The notes beneath the pieces are model-generated. The model was given only the letters and a program-made list of their open reading frames with translations, was not told the DNA's origin and did not search any database. Both the position numbers and the translations under genes were made by a program. Shown one piece after another: positions 38,343-51,790 of a DNA stretch of 64,000 nucleotides. The stretch spans positions 40,800,002 to 40,864,001 of the forward strand of contig NC_091158.1 in NCBI RefSeq assembly GCF_040958095.1, read 5' to 3'. The stretch comes from Procambarus clarkii (Eukaryota > Arthropoda > Malacostraca > Decapoda > Cambaridae). Each line of letters opens with the position of its first letter. The stretch's first letter is position 1.

Positions 38343-39889
38343 CTATTGGTCTATATTTCTTGATGCTTCTATATTGGAGCAGAGTCTTGAGGTGGGTAGA
38401 ATATAGTTGTGCATTAATTGGCTGTTGATTGCTGGTGTTGACTTCTTGATGTGTAATGCCTCGCAAACGTCAAGCCGCCTGCTATCGCTGTATCTATCGA
38501 TGATTTCTGTGTTGTTTACTAGGATTTCTCTGGCGATGGTTTGGTTGTGGGAAGAGATTATATGTTCCTTAATGGAGCCCTGTTGCTTATGCATCGTTAA
38601 ACGCCTAGAAAGAGATGTTGTTGTCTTGCCTATATACTGGTGCTTTTGGAGCTTACAGTCCCCAAGAGGGCATTTGAAGGAATAGACGACATTAGTCTCT
38701 TTGAAAGCGTTCTGTTTTGTGTCTGGAGAGTTTCTCAGTTTTTTCTGGTTTTATTGTAAATCGTCAGTTGTATCCTCTGATTTTTGTCTGTAGGGATAAC
38801 GTTTCTATTAACAATATCTTTCAGGACCCTTTCCTCCGTTTTATGAGCTGTGGAAAAGAAGTTCCTGTAAAATAGTCTAATAGGGGGTATAGGTGTTGTG
38901 TTGGTTGTTTCTTCAGAGGTTGCATGGCGTTTCACTTTCCTTCTTATGATGTCTTCGACGAAACCATTGGAGAAGCCGTTGTTGACTAGGACCTGCCTTA
39001 CCCTACAGAGTTCTTCGTCGACTTACTTCCATTCTGAGCTGTGGCTGAGAGCACGGTCGACATATGCGTTAACAACACTCCTCTTGTACCTATCTGGGCA
39101 GTCGCTTTTGGCATTTAGGCACATTCCTATGTTCATTTCCTTAGTGTAGACTGCAGTTTGGAAACCTCCGCTCTTTTCCATGACTGTTACATCTAGAAAG
39201 GGCAGCTTCCCATCCTTTTCCATCTCGTAAGTGAAACGCAGCACGGAACTCCGCTCAAATGCCTCCTTCAACTCCTGCAGATGTCTGACATCAGGTACCT
39301 GTGTAAAAATGTCGTCAACATACCTGCAGTATATGGCCGGTTTCATGTTCATGTCGACTAAGACTTTTTGCTCGATGGTGCCCATGTAGAAGTTTGCAAA
39401 CAGGACACCTAGGGGAGAACCCATGGCGACCCCATCTACTTGCTTATACATGTGCCCATCCGGGCTCAAGAAGGGTGCCTCTTTAGTACAAGCTTGGAGT
39501 AGTTTCCTTAGGATATTTTCTGGTATGTCAAGAGGAGTACAGGCTGGATCACGATACACTCTGTCGGCTATCATCCCGATTGTCTCGTCCACTGGTACGT
39601 TAGTGAACAGCGATTCTACGTCCACCGAGGCTCTTATTCCTGTGGCCCATGTGCCCCGCAGTAAGTCAACAAATTCCTTTGGCGACTTCAGGCTGAAGGC
39701 GCAAGGGACATAAGGAGTCAGCAGGCCGTTGAGTCGCTTCGAGAGTCTGTACTTGGGTGTGGGTATCTGGCTAATGATTGGCCGAAGTGGGTTTTCAGGC
39801 TTGTGTGTCTTGACATTTCCATACGCATATCCAGGTTTATATTCCCCAATAATCTTTGGCAGGTGGAGTCCTGATTTCTTGGCGTTCAC
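38343..39889 (-). pseudogene. PLE-F reverse transcriptase and GIY-YIG protein, several breaks
   Basis: RT part 39889-39023 has motif A SVDVESLFTNVPV, motif B GVAMGSPLGVLFANFYMG and motif C YCRYVDDIFTQ, and reads through the site where PLE-B is frameshifted (MEKDGKLPFLDVTV). A CAA-to-TAA change ends this frame at 39023-39025 (SSEWK, stop). The linker continues in 38935-38735 (RRKVKRHATSEETTN to KTRKN), with a deletion near 38740. The GIY-YIG end is read to the stop after NIDQ at 38343. Not functional; the RT core is the better preserved reference for PLE-B. Confidence 0.85.
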
Positions 39890-39904
39890 AGTTTCGATTA
39901 GTCA

Positions 39905-40138
39905 CATTAGATATAAACAAAATCGGAGATGTGTAAGTTCTATTCAGTTGTGTATGTGTAAAGTCTTTGAAAATGTAATAAGTTTTACGAAACGCGCTCA
40001 AGTGTCGCGTCAGACTTGAAATAAAAATGAATTTTGGAGAATTGATTTTTGAATTACCTCCAACAGTGAAAAGAAATGTACGAAAGATTGAGAAAATTCG
40101 TGTTAGAATTATTAATCTTACTTTTTCGGTCATATTTA
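39905..40138 (+). mobile_element. Penelope-like element PLE-F, short plus arm
   Basis: Only the 3' UTR region in plus orientation, from TAGATATAAACAAAATCGG to GGTCATATTTAATAATA in (TA)n. Confidence 0.8.
39963..40015 (+). ncRNA. Hammerhead-ribozyme-like motif (PLE-F right)
   Basis: Same fold. Helix I can extend to six pairs (AAGTCT with AGACTT) because the base after AGACT is T in this copy. Confidence 0.5.
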
Positions 40139-40152
40139 ATAATATATATATA

Positions 40153-40232
<80 letters not shown>
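40139..40232. repeat. (TA)n between PLE-F and RLE-LINE L5
   Basis: About 90 bp of TA ending in a T8 run at 40233, which meets the 3' end of L5. Confidence 0.95.
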
Positions 40233-43584
<3,352 letters not shown>

Positions 43585-46500
43585 AAAGCAATTTGCGGCT
43601 CTCACGCAGCTGAGGAAGTAGCTACCAGGTCACCAGGACAGCGTCACGCAGCTGAGGAAGTAGCTACCAGGTCACCAGGACAGCCTCACGCAGCTGAGGA
43701 AGTAGCTACCAGGTCACCAGGACAGCCTCACGCAACTGAGGAAGTAGCTACCAGGTCACCAGGACAGCCTCACGCAGCTGAGGAAGTAGCTACCAGGTCA
43801 CCAGGACAGCCTCACGCAGCTGAGGAAGTAGCTACCAGGTCACCAGGACAGCCTCACGCAGCTGAGGAAGTAGCTACCAGGTCACCAGGACAGCATCGCG
43901 CAGATGAGGAAGTAGCTACCAGGTCACCAGGACAGCCTCACGCAGCTGAGGAAGTAGCTACCAGGTCACCAGGACAGCATCACGCAGCTGAGGAAGTAGC
44001 TACCAGGTCACCAGGACAGCGTCACGCAGCTGAGGAAGTAGCTACCAGGTCACCAGGACAGCCTCACGCAGCTAAGGAAGTAGCTACCAGGTCACCAGGA
44101 CAGCACCACGCAGCTGAGGAAGTAGCTACCAGGTCACCAGGACAGCCTCACGCAGCTGAGGAAGTAGCTACCAGGTCACCAGGACAGCGTCACGCAGCTG
44201 AGGAAGTAGCTACCAGGTCACCAGGACAGCCTCACGCAGCTGAGGAAGTAGCAACCAGGTCACCAGGACAGCCTCACGCAGCTGAGGAAGTAGCTACCAG
44301 GTCACCAGGACAGCCTCACGCAGCTGAGGAAGTAGCTACCAGGTCACCAGGACAGCGTCACGCAGCTGAGGAAGTAGCTACCAGGTCACCAGGACAGCCT
44401 CACGCAGCTGAGGAAGTAGCTACCAGGTCACCAGGACAGCCTCACGCAGCTGAGGAAGTAGCTACCAGGTCACCAGGACAGCGTCACGCAGCTGAGGAAG
44501 TAGCTACCAGGTCACCAGGACAGCCTCACGGAACTGAGGAAGTAGCTACCAGGTCAGCCGGACAGCCTCACGCAGCTGAGGAAGTAGCTACCAGGTCACC
44601 AGGACAGCATCACGCAGATGAGGAAGTAGCTACCAGGTCACCAGGACAGCCTCACGCAGCTGAGGAAGTAGCTACCAGGTCACCAGGACAGCCTCACGCA
44701 GCTGAGGAAGTAGCTACCAGGTCACCAGGACAGCCTCACGCAGCTGAGGAAGTAGCTACCAGGTCACCAGGACAGCGTCACGCAGCTGAGGAAGTAGCTA
44801 CCAGGTCACCAGGACAGCCTCACGCAGCTGAGGAAGTAGCTACCAGGTCACCAGGACAGCGTCACGCAGCTGAGGAAGTAGCTACCAGGTCACCAGGACA
44901 GCCTCACGCAGCTGAGGAAGTAGCTACCAGGTCAGCCGGACAGCCTCACGCAGCTGAGGAAGTAGCTACCAGGTCACCAGGACAGCATCACGCAGATGAG
45001 GAAGTAGCTACCAGGTCACCAGGACAGCCTCACGCAGCTGAGGAAGTAGCTACCAGGTCACCAGGACAGCACCACGCAGCTGAGGAAGTAGCTACCAGGT
45101 CACCAGGACAGCATCACGCAGATGAGGAAGTAGCTACCAGGTCACCAGGACAGCCTCACGCAGCTGAGGAAGTAGCTACCAGGTCACCAGGACAGCCTCA
45201 CGCAGCTGAGGAAGTAGCTACCAGGTCACCAGGACAGCCTCACGCAGCTGAGGAAGTAGCTACCAGGTCACCAGGACAGCGTCACGCAGCTGAGGAAGTA
45301 GCTACCAGGTCACCAGGACAGCCTCACGCAGCTGAGGAAGTAGCTACCAGGTCACCAGGACAGCCTCACGCAGCTGAGGAAGTAGCTACCAGGTCACCAA
45401 GACAGCGTCACGCAGCTGAGGAAGTAGCTACCAGGTCACCAGGACAGCCTCACGCAGCTGAGGAAGTAGCTACCAGGTCAGCCGGACAGCGTCACGCAGC
45501 TGAGGAAGTAGCTACCAGGTCACCAGGACAGCATCACGCAGATGAGGAAGTAGCTACCAGGTCACCAGGACAGCCTCACGCAGCTGAGGAAGTAGCTACC
45601 AGGTCACCAGGACAGCACCACGCAGCTGAGGAAGTAGCTACCAGGTCACCAGGACAGCCTCACGCAGCTGAGGAAGTAGCTACCAGGTCACCAGGACAGC
45701 GTCACGCAGCTGAGGAAGTAGCTACCAGGTCACCAGGACAGCCTCACGCAGCTGAGGAAGTAGCTACCAGGTCAGCCGGACAGCCTCACGCAGCTGAGGA
45801 AGTAGCTACCAGGTCACCAGGACAGCATCACGCAGATGAGGAAGTAGCTACCAGGTCACCAGGACAGCCTCACGCAGCTGAGGAAGTAGCTACCAGGTCA
45901 CCAGGACAGCCTCACGCAGCTGAGGAAGTAGCTACCAGGTCACCAGGACAGCATCACGCAGATGAGGAAGTAGCTACCAGGTCACCAGGACAGCCTCACG
46001 CAGCTGAGGAAGTAGCTACCAGGTCACCAGAACAGCCTCACGCAGCTGAGGAAGTAGCTACCAGGTCACCAGGACAGCCTCACGCAGCTGAGGAAGTAGC
46101 TACCAGGTCACCAGGACAGCGTCACGCAGCTGAGGAAGTAGCTACCAGGTCACCAGGACAGCCTCACGCAGCTGAGGAAGTAGCTACCAGGTCACCAGGA
46201 CAGCCTCACGCAGCTGAGGAAGTAGCTACCAGGTCACCAAGACAGCGTCACGCAGCTGAGGAAGTAGCTACCAGGTCACCAGGACAGCCTCACGCAGCTG
46301 AGGAAGTAGCTACCAGGTCAGCCGGACAGCGTCACGCAGCTGAGGAAGTAGCTACCAGGTCACCAGGACAGCATCACGCAGATGAGGAAGTAGCTACCAG
46401 GTCACCAGGACAGCCTCACGCAGCTGAGGAAGTAGCTACCAGGTCACCAGGACAGCACCACGCAGCTGAGGAAGTAGCTACCAGGTCACCAGGACAGCCT

Positions 46501-46764
46501 CACGCAGCTGAGGAAGTAGCTACCAGGTCACCAGGACAGCCTCACGCAGCTGAGGAAGTAGCTACCAGGTCACCAGGACAGCCTCACGCAGATGAGGAAG
46601 TAGCTACCAGGTCACCAGGACAGCCTCACGCAGCTGAGGAAGTAGCTACCAGGTCACCAGGACAGCCTCACGCAGCTGAGGAAGTAGCTACCAGGTCACC
46701 AGGACAGCACCACGCAGTGTTAAACTTACCCGGATGTTATATTATAAAGTTTACAACATTTTAG
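43585..46764 (+). repeat. 42 bp minisatellite, open for 1,059 codons without Met
   Basis: About 74 units of CTCACGCAGCTGAGGAAGTA plus GCTACCAGGTCACCAGGACAGC. The 42 bp period is kept without a single indel; lines 420 bp apart stay in register from 43621 to 46561. One plus frame has no stop from 43585 to TAG at 46762-46764 and encodes a 14-residue repeat, HAAEEVATRSPGQP. Variants (P to R or H, A to D, SP to SA, G to R or E, E to K) all change amino acids. There is no ATG in frame, so expression would need an upstream exon. A 20-unit (840 bp) higher-order pattern is marked by GGTCAGCCGG at ~44931/45771 and ~45477/46317. Confidence 0.85.
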
Positions 46765-47400
46765 GATCTTTGTATATTGGCGTTATTGAACAGTTTCACT
46801 TAGAAGATTACACATGAACTGGTGCAATTTACAATATATGACGGGATGACCATCCTGCAAAACTGCAGTTGCATGTGGATCATATTGGGATGCAATAACG
46901 TTGTTTTTGCGTATACAACAACTCAGTATTTAACGCAAATTTACAAGCATTCTTTGTCTTAAAACTAGGACTAACGTCACTAGTCCGATACGTTACAAAA
47001 AAGGTTCCCAGTATTAACATGCACAGAAACGGGCCAGCATAGCTTGTGTGTGGTCAGTAGAGAGACGTATGTTGCGAATTCACGGCGGTAAGAATGTGCC
47101 AGCATCTATATCATACAGACAAGTTTGCAACCATGTATGTTTATCCGCAGGATGCAATAATAATTATGTACACATAACAAAAAGCTAGGATTTTTATTTT
47201 TTTACTGGCATGACTTCTATAAGGATGAAGGATGCAGCTGAGAGACAGGGAAGGTTCAGACGCTGTGTGTACATGGCCAGTGAGCTGATCACAATGATGT
47301 TTGTGGGGACCACTAGCTAATTCAGAACCCATTTTACAGCCCTCCTGAAGGAAGTTGCACTGGATCTGCGATTAAACGAAGCTCCCAAACAAGGGTTTCA
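46765..47400. other. Unique DNA, nothing recognised
   Basis: No gene or repeat boundary supported before the (CA)n at 47400. Confidence 0.5.
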
Positions 47401-47421
47401 CACACACACACACACACACAC
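47400..47421. repeat. (CA)n at 5' end of CR1-like LINE
   Basis: About 11 CA units directly before the ORF1 start. Confidence 0.9.
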
Positions 47422-47422
47422 A

Positions 47423-48229
47423 ATGAATTGGAATGAATTCAGTGAAGGACTGAGGGTAATGAGGGAGACAGTAGCCAACCTGCAAGATGATTTAAGGGCA
47501 GCAAAGGAGGAGATAAGATACCTAAAGGAGACTCTTCCACAATACCAGGCACAAACCGTACCCCAGGGAGATGGGAATGCTACTGTGGAGGGGACCACCA
47601 CAACCCAGATCTCATTTGCTGAAATGCTTAAAAAGAGCCCTGATGCTAGGTCTGCAGTTAAGGAAGTTGCCATGGAAGTGGCTTCCTCTCAGGAAGCAGC
47701 TAGATGTACTAGCCGGCTGATAGAGAGAAATAGAGCAGTAGTAGTAGCAGGCATTAAAGAACAAACAGGGACCAGACCAAAGGAGCGGAGAGACAAGGAC
47801 AAAAACATGATTAAAGAGATCCTTAAAGAGGTAAGGATGGAGGGAGCTGAGCGAAATGTTGAAAAGGTTTTCAGGCTTGGAAAGTACAACAAGGACAGAG
47901 ACCGAATGATAAAGGTGGTTTTCATGAGCGAAATCGCGAAAGAGGAACTGTTAGCAAGGAAGTGTTGTCTAAAAGGTGTAGAGAAGTTCAAGAAAATATT
48001 CCTGCAGAGGGATATGACAAGGGAAGAGAGAATAGGGACAGCAGACGCGAGGAAGGAGCGCAGGGAGCGAGAAGGAAATCAGGGTACCACAACCCAGAAC
48101 CCTACAATCCCAGAGGGAAGTGGAGAACCCTCCTCAAACAGTGCAACAGCCACAGGGATTGGGGCACCACCCCCACATTCTACCCAACAGACACCCAACC
48201 TGCCCCATCCCCTGTCAGCCCCCCACTAA
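47423..48229 (+). CDS. CR1-like LINE ORF1, coiled-coil RNA-binding protein
   Basis: 268 codons. The first ~45 residues (FSEGLRVMRETVANLQDDLR onward) are heptad-like and likely form a coiled coil. Residues ~95-200 (RLIERNRAVVVAGIKE to AKEELLARKCCLKGVEKFKK) resemble the RRM-like plus C-terminal domain of LINE ORF1 proteins, including a VEKVFRLGKYNKDRDRMIKV stretch. The tail is basic and then Thr/Pro-rich. Such proteins bind element RNA and chaperone nucleic acid. The frame is intact. The start chosen is the first Met, just after (CA)n. Confidence 0.7.
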   Translation: MNWNEFSEGLRVMRETVANLQDDLRAAKEEIRYLKETLPQYQAQTVPQGDGNATVEGTTTTQISFAEMLKKSPDARSAVKEVAMEVASSQEAARCTSRLIERNRAVVVAGIKEQTGTRPKERRDKDKNMIKEILKEVRMEGAERNVEKVFRLGKYNKDRDRMIKVVFMSEIAKEELLARKCCLKGVEKFKKIFLQRDMTREERIGTADARKERREREGNQGTTTQNPTIPEGSGEPSSNSATATGIGAPPPHSTQQTPNLPHPLSAPH

Positions 48230-48775
48230 GTACCCACCTAGGGCACCCTCCCCCCACCCACCCCCCTCCCCCCACTCACCCCCCCTTCTCCCCCTCACCC
48301 CTCTCCCCAGGACCTCCCTTCTCCCCCATCCCCCATGCCCTCCCTTCTCCCACATGCCTTCCCGTCTCTCCCACACCCATGCCCTCCCTTCCCCCCCTCC
48401 CCCGTAAGCCCCCCACTCTCCCCCACCCCACCTAAGTCTTCCCCTCTCCCCCACTCCCCTAAACCCTCCCCTCTTCCTCACCCACCTCAGCCCTCCCTTT
48501 TCCCCCACGCCCCCCAAGCCCTCCACCCTTTTCTCTCCCCCCAAGCCCCCCCATCTCCCCTATCCCCCACAGCCTCTCCTCCCCCATGCTTCCCCAACCC
48601 TCCCTCTCTTACCCACCCCCTGTACTCTCCCCCTCTTATCCACCCCCTGTACCCTCCCCCTCTCCCCCACCACCCCAAGCCCTCCCTCCTCCACCAATCC
48701 CCCCGTGCCAGGTCCCCCCAGCTCCCACACACCCCAGATCCCAAATGTCCCCCCCAGAGAAGAAGCAGAAGAGTC
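48215..48775 (+). repeat. C-rich, proline-encoding linker between LINE ORFs
   Basis: About 560 bp built of CCCC, CTCCC and CACCC runs, with loose repeats around CCCTCCC and CCTTCTCCC. In the ORF2 frame it encodes a Pro/Ser leader. Confidence 0.8.
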
Positions 48776-51649
48776 AGTTTCAGGGTGATGTACTCGAACA
48801 TAGATGGGATCACAAGCAAGACAAGTGAACTAAGGGAAAGAGCACAAGAAGTTAACCCAGATGTAATCGGACTCACTGAAACAAAACTCTCTGGAATCAT
48901 AACGAATGCCGTGTTTCCTCAGGAGTACACAGTAATAAGGAAAGAGAGGGAAGGTAGGGGAGGAGGCGGAGTGGCCCTACTCATGAGAAGGGAATGGAGT
49001 TTTAAGGAGATGGCCATTGCGGGCTGTGAGGAGTTCAGAGACTACATAGCAGGCACCATAACAATGGGAGGACCAAGAATAGTAGTAGCAGTAATATACA
49101 ACCCTCCACCAAATGACAGGAGACCCAGTCAAGAGTATGAAAACAACAACAAGGCAGTTAACACTATAATTGAGAGGGCAGCCTCTGCTGCCTGTAGAAA
49201 TAGATCCCACCTGCTCATCATGGGCGACTTCAATCACGGAAAGATTGACTGGGAGAACAAGGAACCGCATGGAGGCGAGGATACGTGGAGAGCCAAACTA
49301 TTGGAGGTGGTGACAAGCAACTTTTTATCCCAGCATGTCGGAGAACCCACAAGGATGAAAGGCAATGACGAACCAGCGAGACTCGACCTAGTCTTCACTC
49401 TGAACGACTCCGACATAAGAGAAATCGGTTTTGAGGAACCAGTAGGAATGAGCGACCACAGTGTACTGGTGTTTGAGTACTTGATTGAAGAAGGGTTATT
49501 GAACTCGAGGAGGGATACCGAAACCAAAAGGTTAGCATACCGAAAGGGAAACTATGAGGGGATAAGAAAATTCCTAACAGATATAGCATGGGAAACAGAG
49601 CTCAGGGGAAAGACGGCCCAAGATATGATGGATTACATCACGCAGAAGTGCAAGGACGCAGCAAACAAGTTTGTCCCAGTCCAAAAGGAAAACAGAGAAA
49701 TGAAGATGAGAAACCCATGGTTTAATCAGAGATGTAGGCTAGCGAAGCAGCAAAGTAAAAGGGCATGGAGAAACTATAGGAATAACAGGACATTGGAGAG
49801 CAGAGAAAGATACCAGAATGCCAGGAATGAATATGTCAGGTTGAGAAGAGAGGCAGAAAGACAATACGAAAATGACATCGCAAGCAAGGCAAAGACTCAG
49901 CCTAAATTGTTGCATAGCCACATTAGGAGAAAAACAACAGTAAAGGAACAGGTTATGAGATTAAGGATAGGGGCGGAAGGATTCACTACAAATGACAAAG
50001 AAGTGTGTGAGGAATTGAATAAGAAATTCCAGGAGGTCTTCACCTCAGAGCAAGGAGAAATTCCAGAGGTAAGTGAGGGAATAGCTAACCAGGAACCACT
50101 GGAAGAGTTTGAGATTACCAGTGGGGAAGTAAGGAAGTGTTTACTAGAGTTGGACGTGACGAAGGCTATAGGCCTAGATGGAATCTTCCCTTGGGTTCTA
50201 AAGGAAGGAGCAAGAGAACTGTGCCTACCACTCTCCATAGTGTATAACAAATCACTGGCAACAGGGGAACTGCCAGATATTTGGAAAGCAGCTAACGTAG
50301 TCCCGATATACAAGAAAGGGGATAGACAGGAGGCACTGAACTACAGGTCTGTGTCCCTAACCTGCATACCATGGAAGCTGATGGAGAAGATTGTGCGAAA
50401 AAAACTAGTGGAGCATCTCGAGCGAAGGAACTTTGTAACACAGCATCAACATGGGTTCAGGGATGGCAGGTCCTGCCTCACAGGGTTACTTGAATTCTAC
50501 GACCAGGCAACAAAAATAAGGCAAGAAAGAGAAGGGTGGGCAGACTGCATATTTTTGGATTGTCAGAAAGCCTTTGATACAGTGCCACACAAGAGGCTAG
50601 TGCGAAAGTTGGAGATGCAGGCTGGAGTGAGAGGGAAGGTACTCCGGTGGATAGAGGAGTACCTAAGCAACAGGAGACAACGAGTCTGTGTGAGGGGTGA
50701 GGTCTCAGATTGGCGAGACGTCACAAGTGGAATCCCGCTGGGGTCAGTCCTTGGACCTATACTGTTTCTGGTATATGTAAATGATCTCCCAGAGGGTATA
50801 GATTCGTTCCTCTCAATGTTTGCCGACGATGCAAAAATTATGAGGAGGATTGAAACAGAGGATGATAGTAGGAGGCTACAAGATGACCTGGATAGACTGA
50901 GTGAATGGTCCAACAAATGGCTGTTGAAGTTCAACCCGAGTAAATGCAAAGTAATGAAACTAGGCAGTGGAAACAGGAGGCCAGGCACAGGATACAGAAT
51001 AGGAGATGAAGTACTTAATGAAACAGACAGAGAGAAAGATCTAGGAGTTGATATCACACCAAACCTGTCTCCTGAAGCCCACATAAAGAGAATAACGTCT
51101 GCGGCATATGCGAGGCTGGCTAACATCAGAACGGCGTTCAGGAACCTGTGTAAGGAATCATTCAGAATCTTGTACACCACATATGTAAGACCAATCCTGG
51201 AGTATGCGGCCCCAGCATGGAGCCCTTACCTTGTCAAGCACAAGACGAAGCTGGAAAAAGTCCAAAGGTATGCTACTAGACTAGTCCCGGAACTAAGAGG
51301 CATGAGTTATGAGGAAAGGCTGCGGGAAAAGCACCTTACGACACTGGAAGACAGAAGAGTAAGGGGGGACATGATCACAACCAACAAAATCCTCAGGGGA
51401 ATCGACCGGGTAAACAAGGATGAACTATTCAACACTGGTGGGACGCGAACAAGGGGACACAGGTGGAAGCTGAGTACCCAAATGAGCCACAGAGACGTTA
51501 GAAAGAACTTTTTCAGTGTCAGAGTAGTTAGTAAATGGAATGCATTAGGAAGTGATGTGGTGGAGGCTGACTCCATACACAGTTTCAAATGTAGATATGA
51601 TAGAGCCCAATGGGCTCAGGAATCTGTACACCAGTTGATTGACGGTTGA
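48335..51649 (+). CDS. CR1-like LINE ORF2: endonuclease and reverse transcriptase
   Basis: 1,104 codons, no stops. Residues 1-147 are a Pro-rich leader; the true start may lie nearer RRSRRVSFRVMYSNIDG. APE endonuclease about 150-380: LTETKLSG, LIMGDFNHGKIDW, LDLVFT, MSDHSVLVFEY. RT about 640-870: VVPIYKKGDRQEALNY, FRDGRSCLTGLLEF, motif A IFLDCQKAFDTVPHKRL, motif [13 protein letters not shown]. Motif B reads SGIPLGSVLGP, where copy 2 has GVPQGS; losing this Gln, and SVSL in place of PVSL, may cripple this copy. The C-terminal part ends HQLIDG. CR1/L2-type placement is by motif; RNase H is absent. Confidence 0.85.
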   Translation: MPSLLPHAFPSLPHPCPPFPPSPVSPPLSPTPPKSSPLPHSPKPSPLPHPPQPSLFPHAPQALHPFLSPQAPPSPLSPTASPPPCFPNPPSLTHPLYSPPLIHPLYPPPLPHHPKPSLLHQSPRARSPQLPHTPDPKCPPQRRSRRVSFRVMYSNIDGITSKTSELRERAQEVNPDVIGLTETKLSGIITNAVFPQEYTVIRKEREGRGGGGVALLMRREWSFKEMAIAGCEEFRDYIAGTITMGGPRIVVAVIYNPPPNDRRPSQEYENNNKAVNTIIERAASAACRNRSHLLIMGDFNHGKIDWENKEPHGGEDTWRAKLLEVVTSNFLSQHVGEPTRMKGNDEPARLDLVFTLNDSDIREIGFEEPVGMSDHSVLVFEYLIEEGLLNSRRDTETKRLAYRKGNYEGIRKFLTDIAWETELRGKTAQDMMDYITQKCKDAANKFVPVQKENREMKMRNPWFNQRCRLAKQQSKRAWRNYRNNRTLESRERYQNARNEYVRLRREAERQYENDIASKAKTQPKLLHSHIRRKTTVKEQVMRLRIGAEGFTTNDKEVCEELNKKFQEVFTSEQGEIPEVSEGIANQEPLEEFEITSGEVRKCLLELDVTKAIGLDGIFPWVLKEGARELCLPLSIVYNKSLATGELPDIWKAANVVPIYKKGDRQEALNYRSVSLTCIPWKLMEKIVRKKLVEHLERRNFVTQHQHGFRDGRSCLTGLLEFYDQATKIRQEREGWADCIFLDCQKAFDTVPHKRLVRKLEMQAGVRGKVLRWIEEYLSNRRQRVCVRGEVSDWRDVTSGIPLGSVLGPILFLVYVNDLPEGIDSFLSMFADDAKIMRRIETEDDSRRLQDDLDRLSEWSNKWLLKFNPSKCKVMKLGSGNRRPGTGYRIGDEVLNETDREKDLGVDITPNLSPEAHIKRITSAAYARLANIRTAFRNLCKESFRILYTTYVRPILEYAAPAWSPYLVKHKTKLEKVQRYATRLVPELRGMSYEERLREKHLTTLEDRRVRGDMITTNKILRGIDRVNKDELFNTGGTRTRGHRWKLSTQMSHRDVRKNFFSVRVVSKWNALGSDVVEADSIHSFKCRYDRAQWAQESVHQLIDG

Positions 51650-51699
51650 GAGGCGGGACCAAAGAGCCAAAGTTCAACCCCCGCAAGCACAATTAGGTG

Positions 51700-51700
<1 letters not shown>

Positions 51701-51772
<72 letters not shown>

Positions 51773-51790
51773 ACTCACACACACACACAG
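51701..51790. repeat. (CA)n between two CR1-like LINE copies
   Basis: About 45 CA units; 3' flank of the full-length copy and 5' junction of the truncated one. Confidence 0.95.

Larger units (their letters stand above)
47422..51700 (+). mobile_element. CR1-like LINE, full-length two-ORF copy
   Basis: Contains ORF1, a C-rich linker, ORF2 and a short 3' UTR ending CACAATTAGGTGAGTAC in (CA)n. There is practically no 5' UTR: ORF1 starts one base after the (CA)n, so a few 5' bases may be missing. Confidence 0.85.

Noticed and set aside
43585..46764. CRISPR-like array (regular repeats)
   Set aside because: Units are contiguous with no unique spacers, and the genome is eukaryotic.
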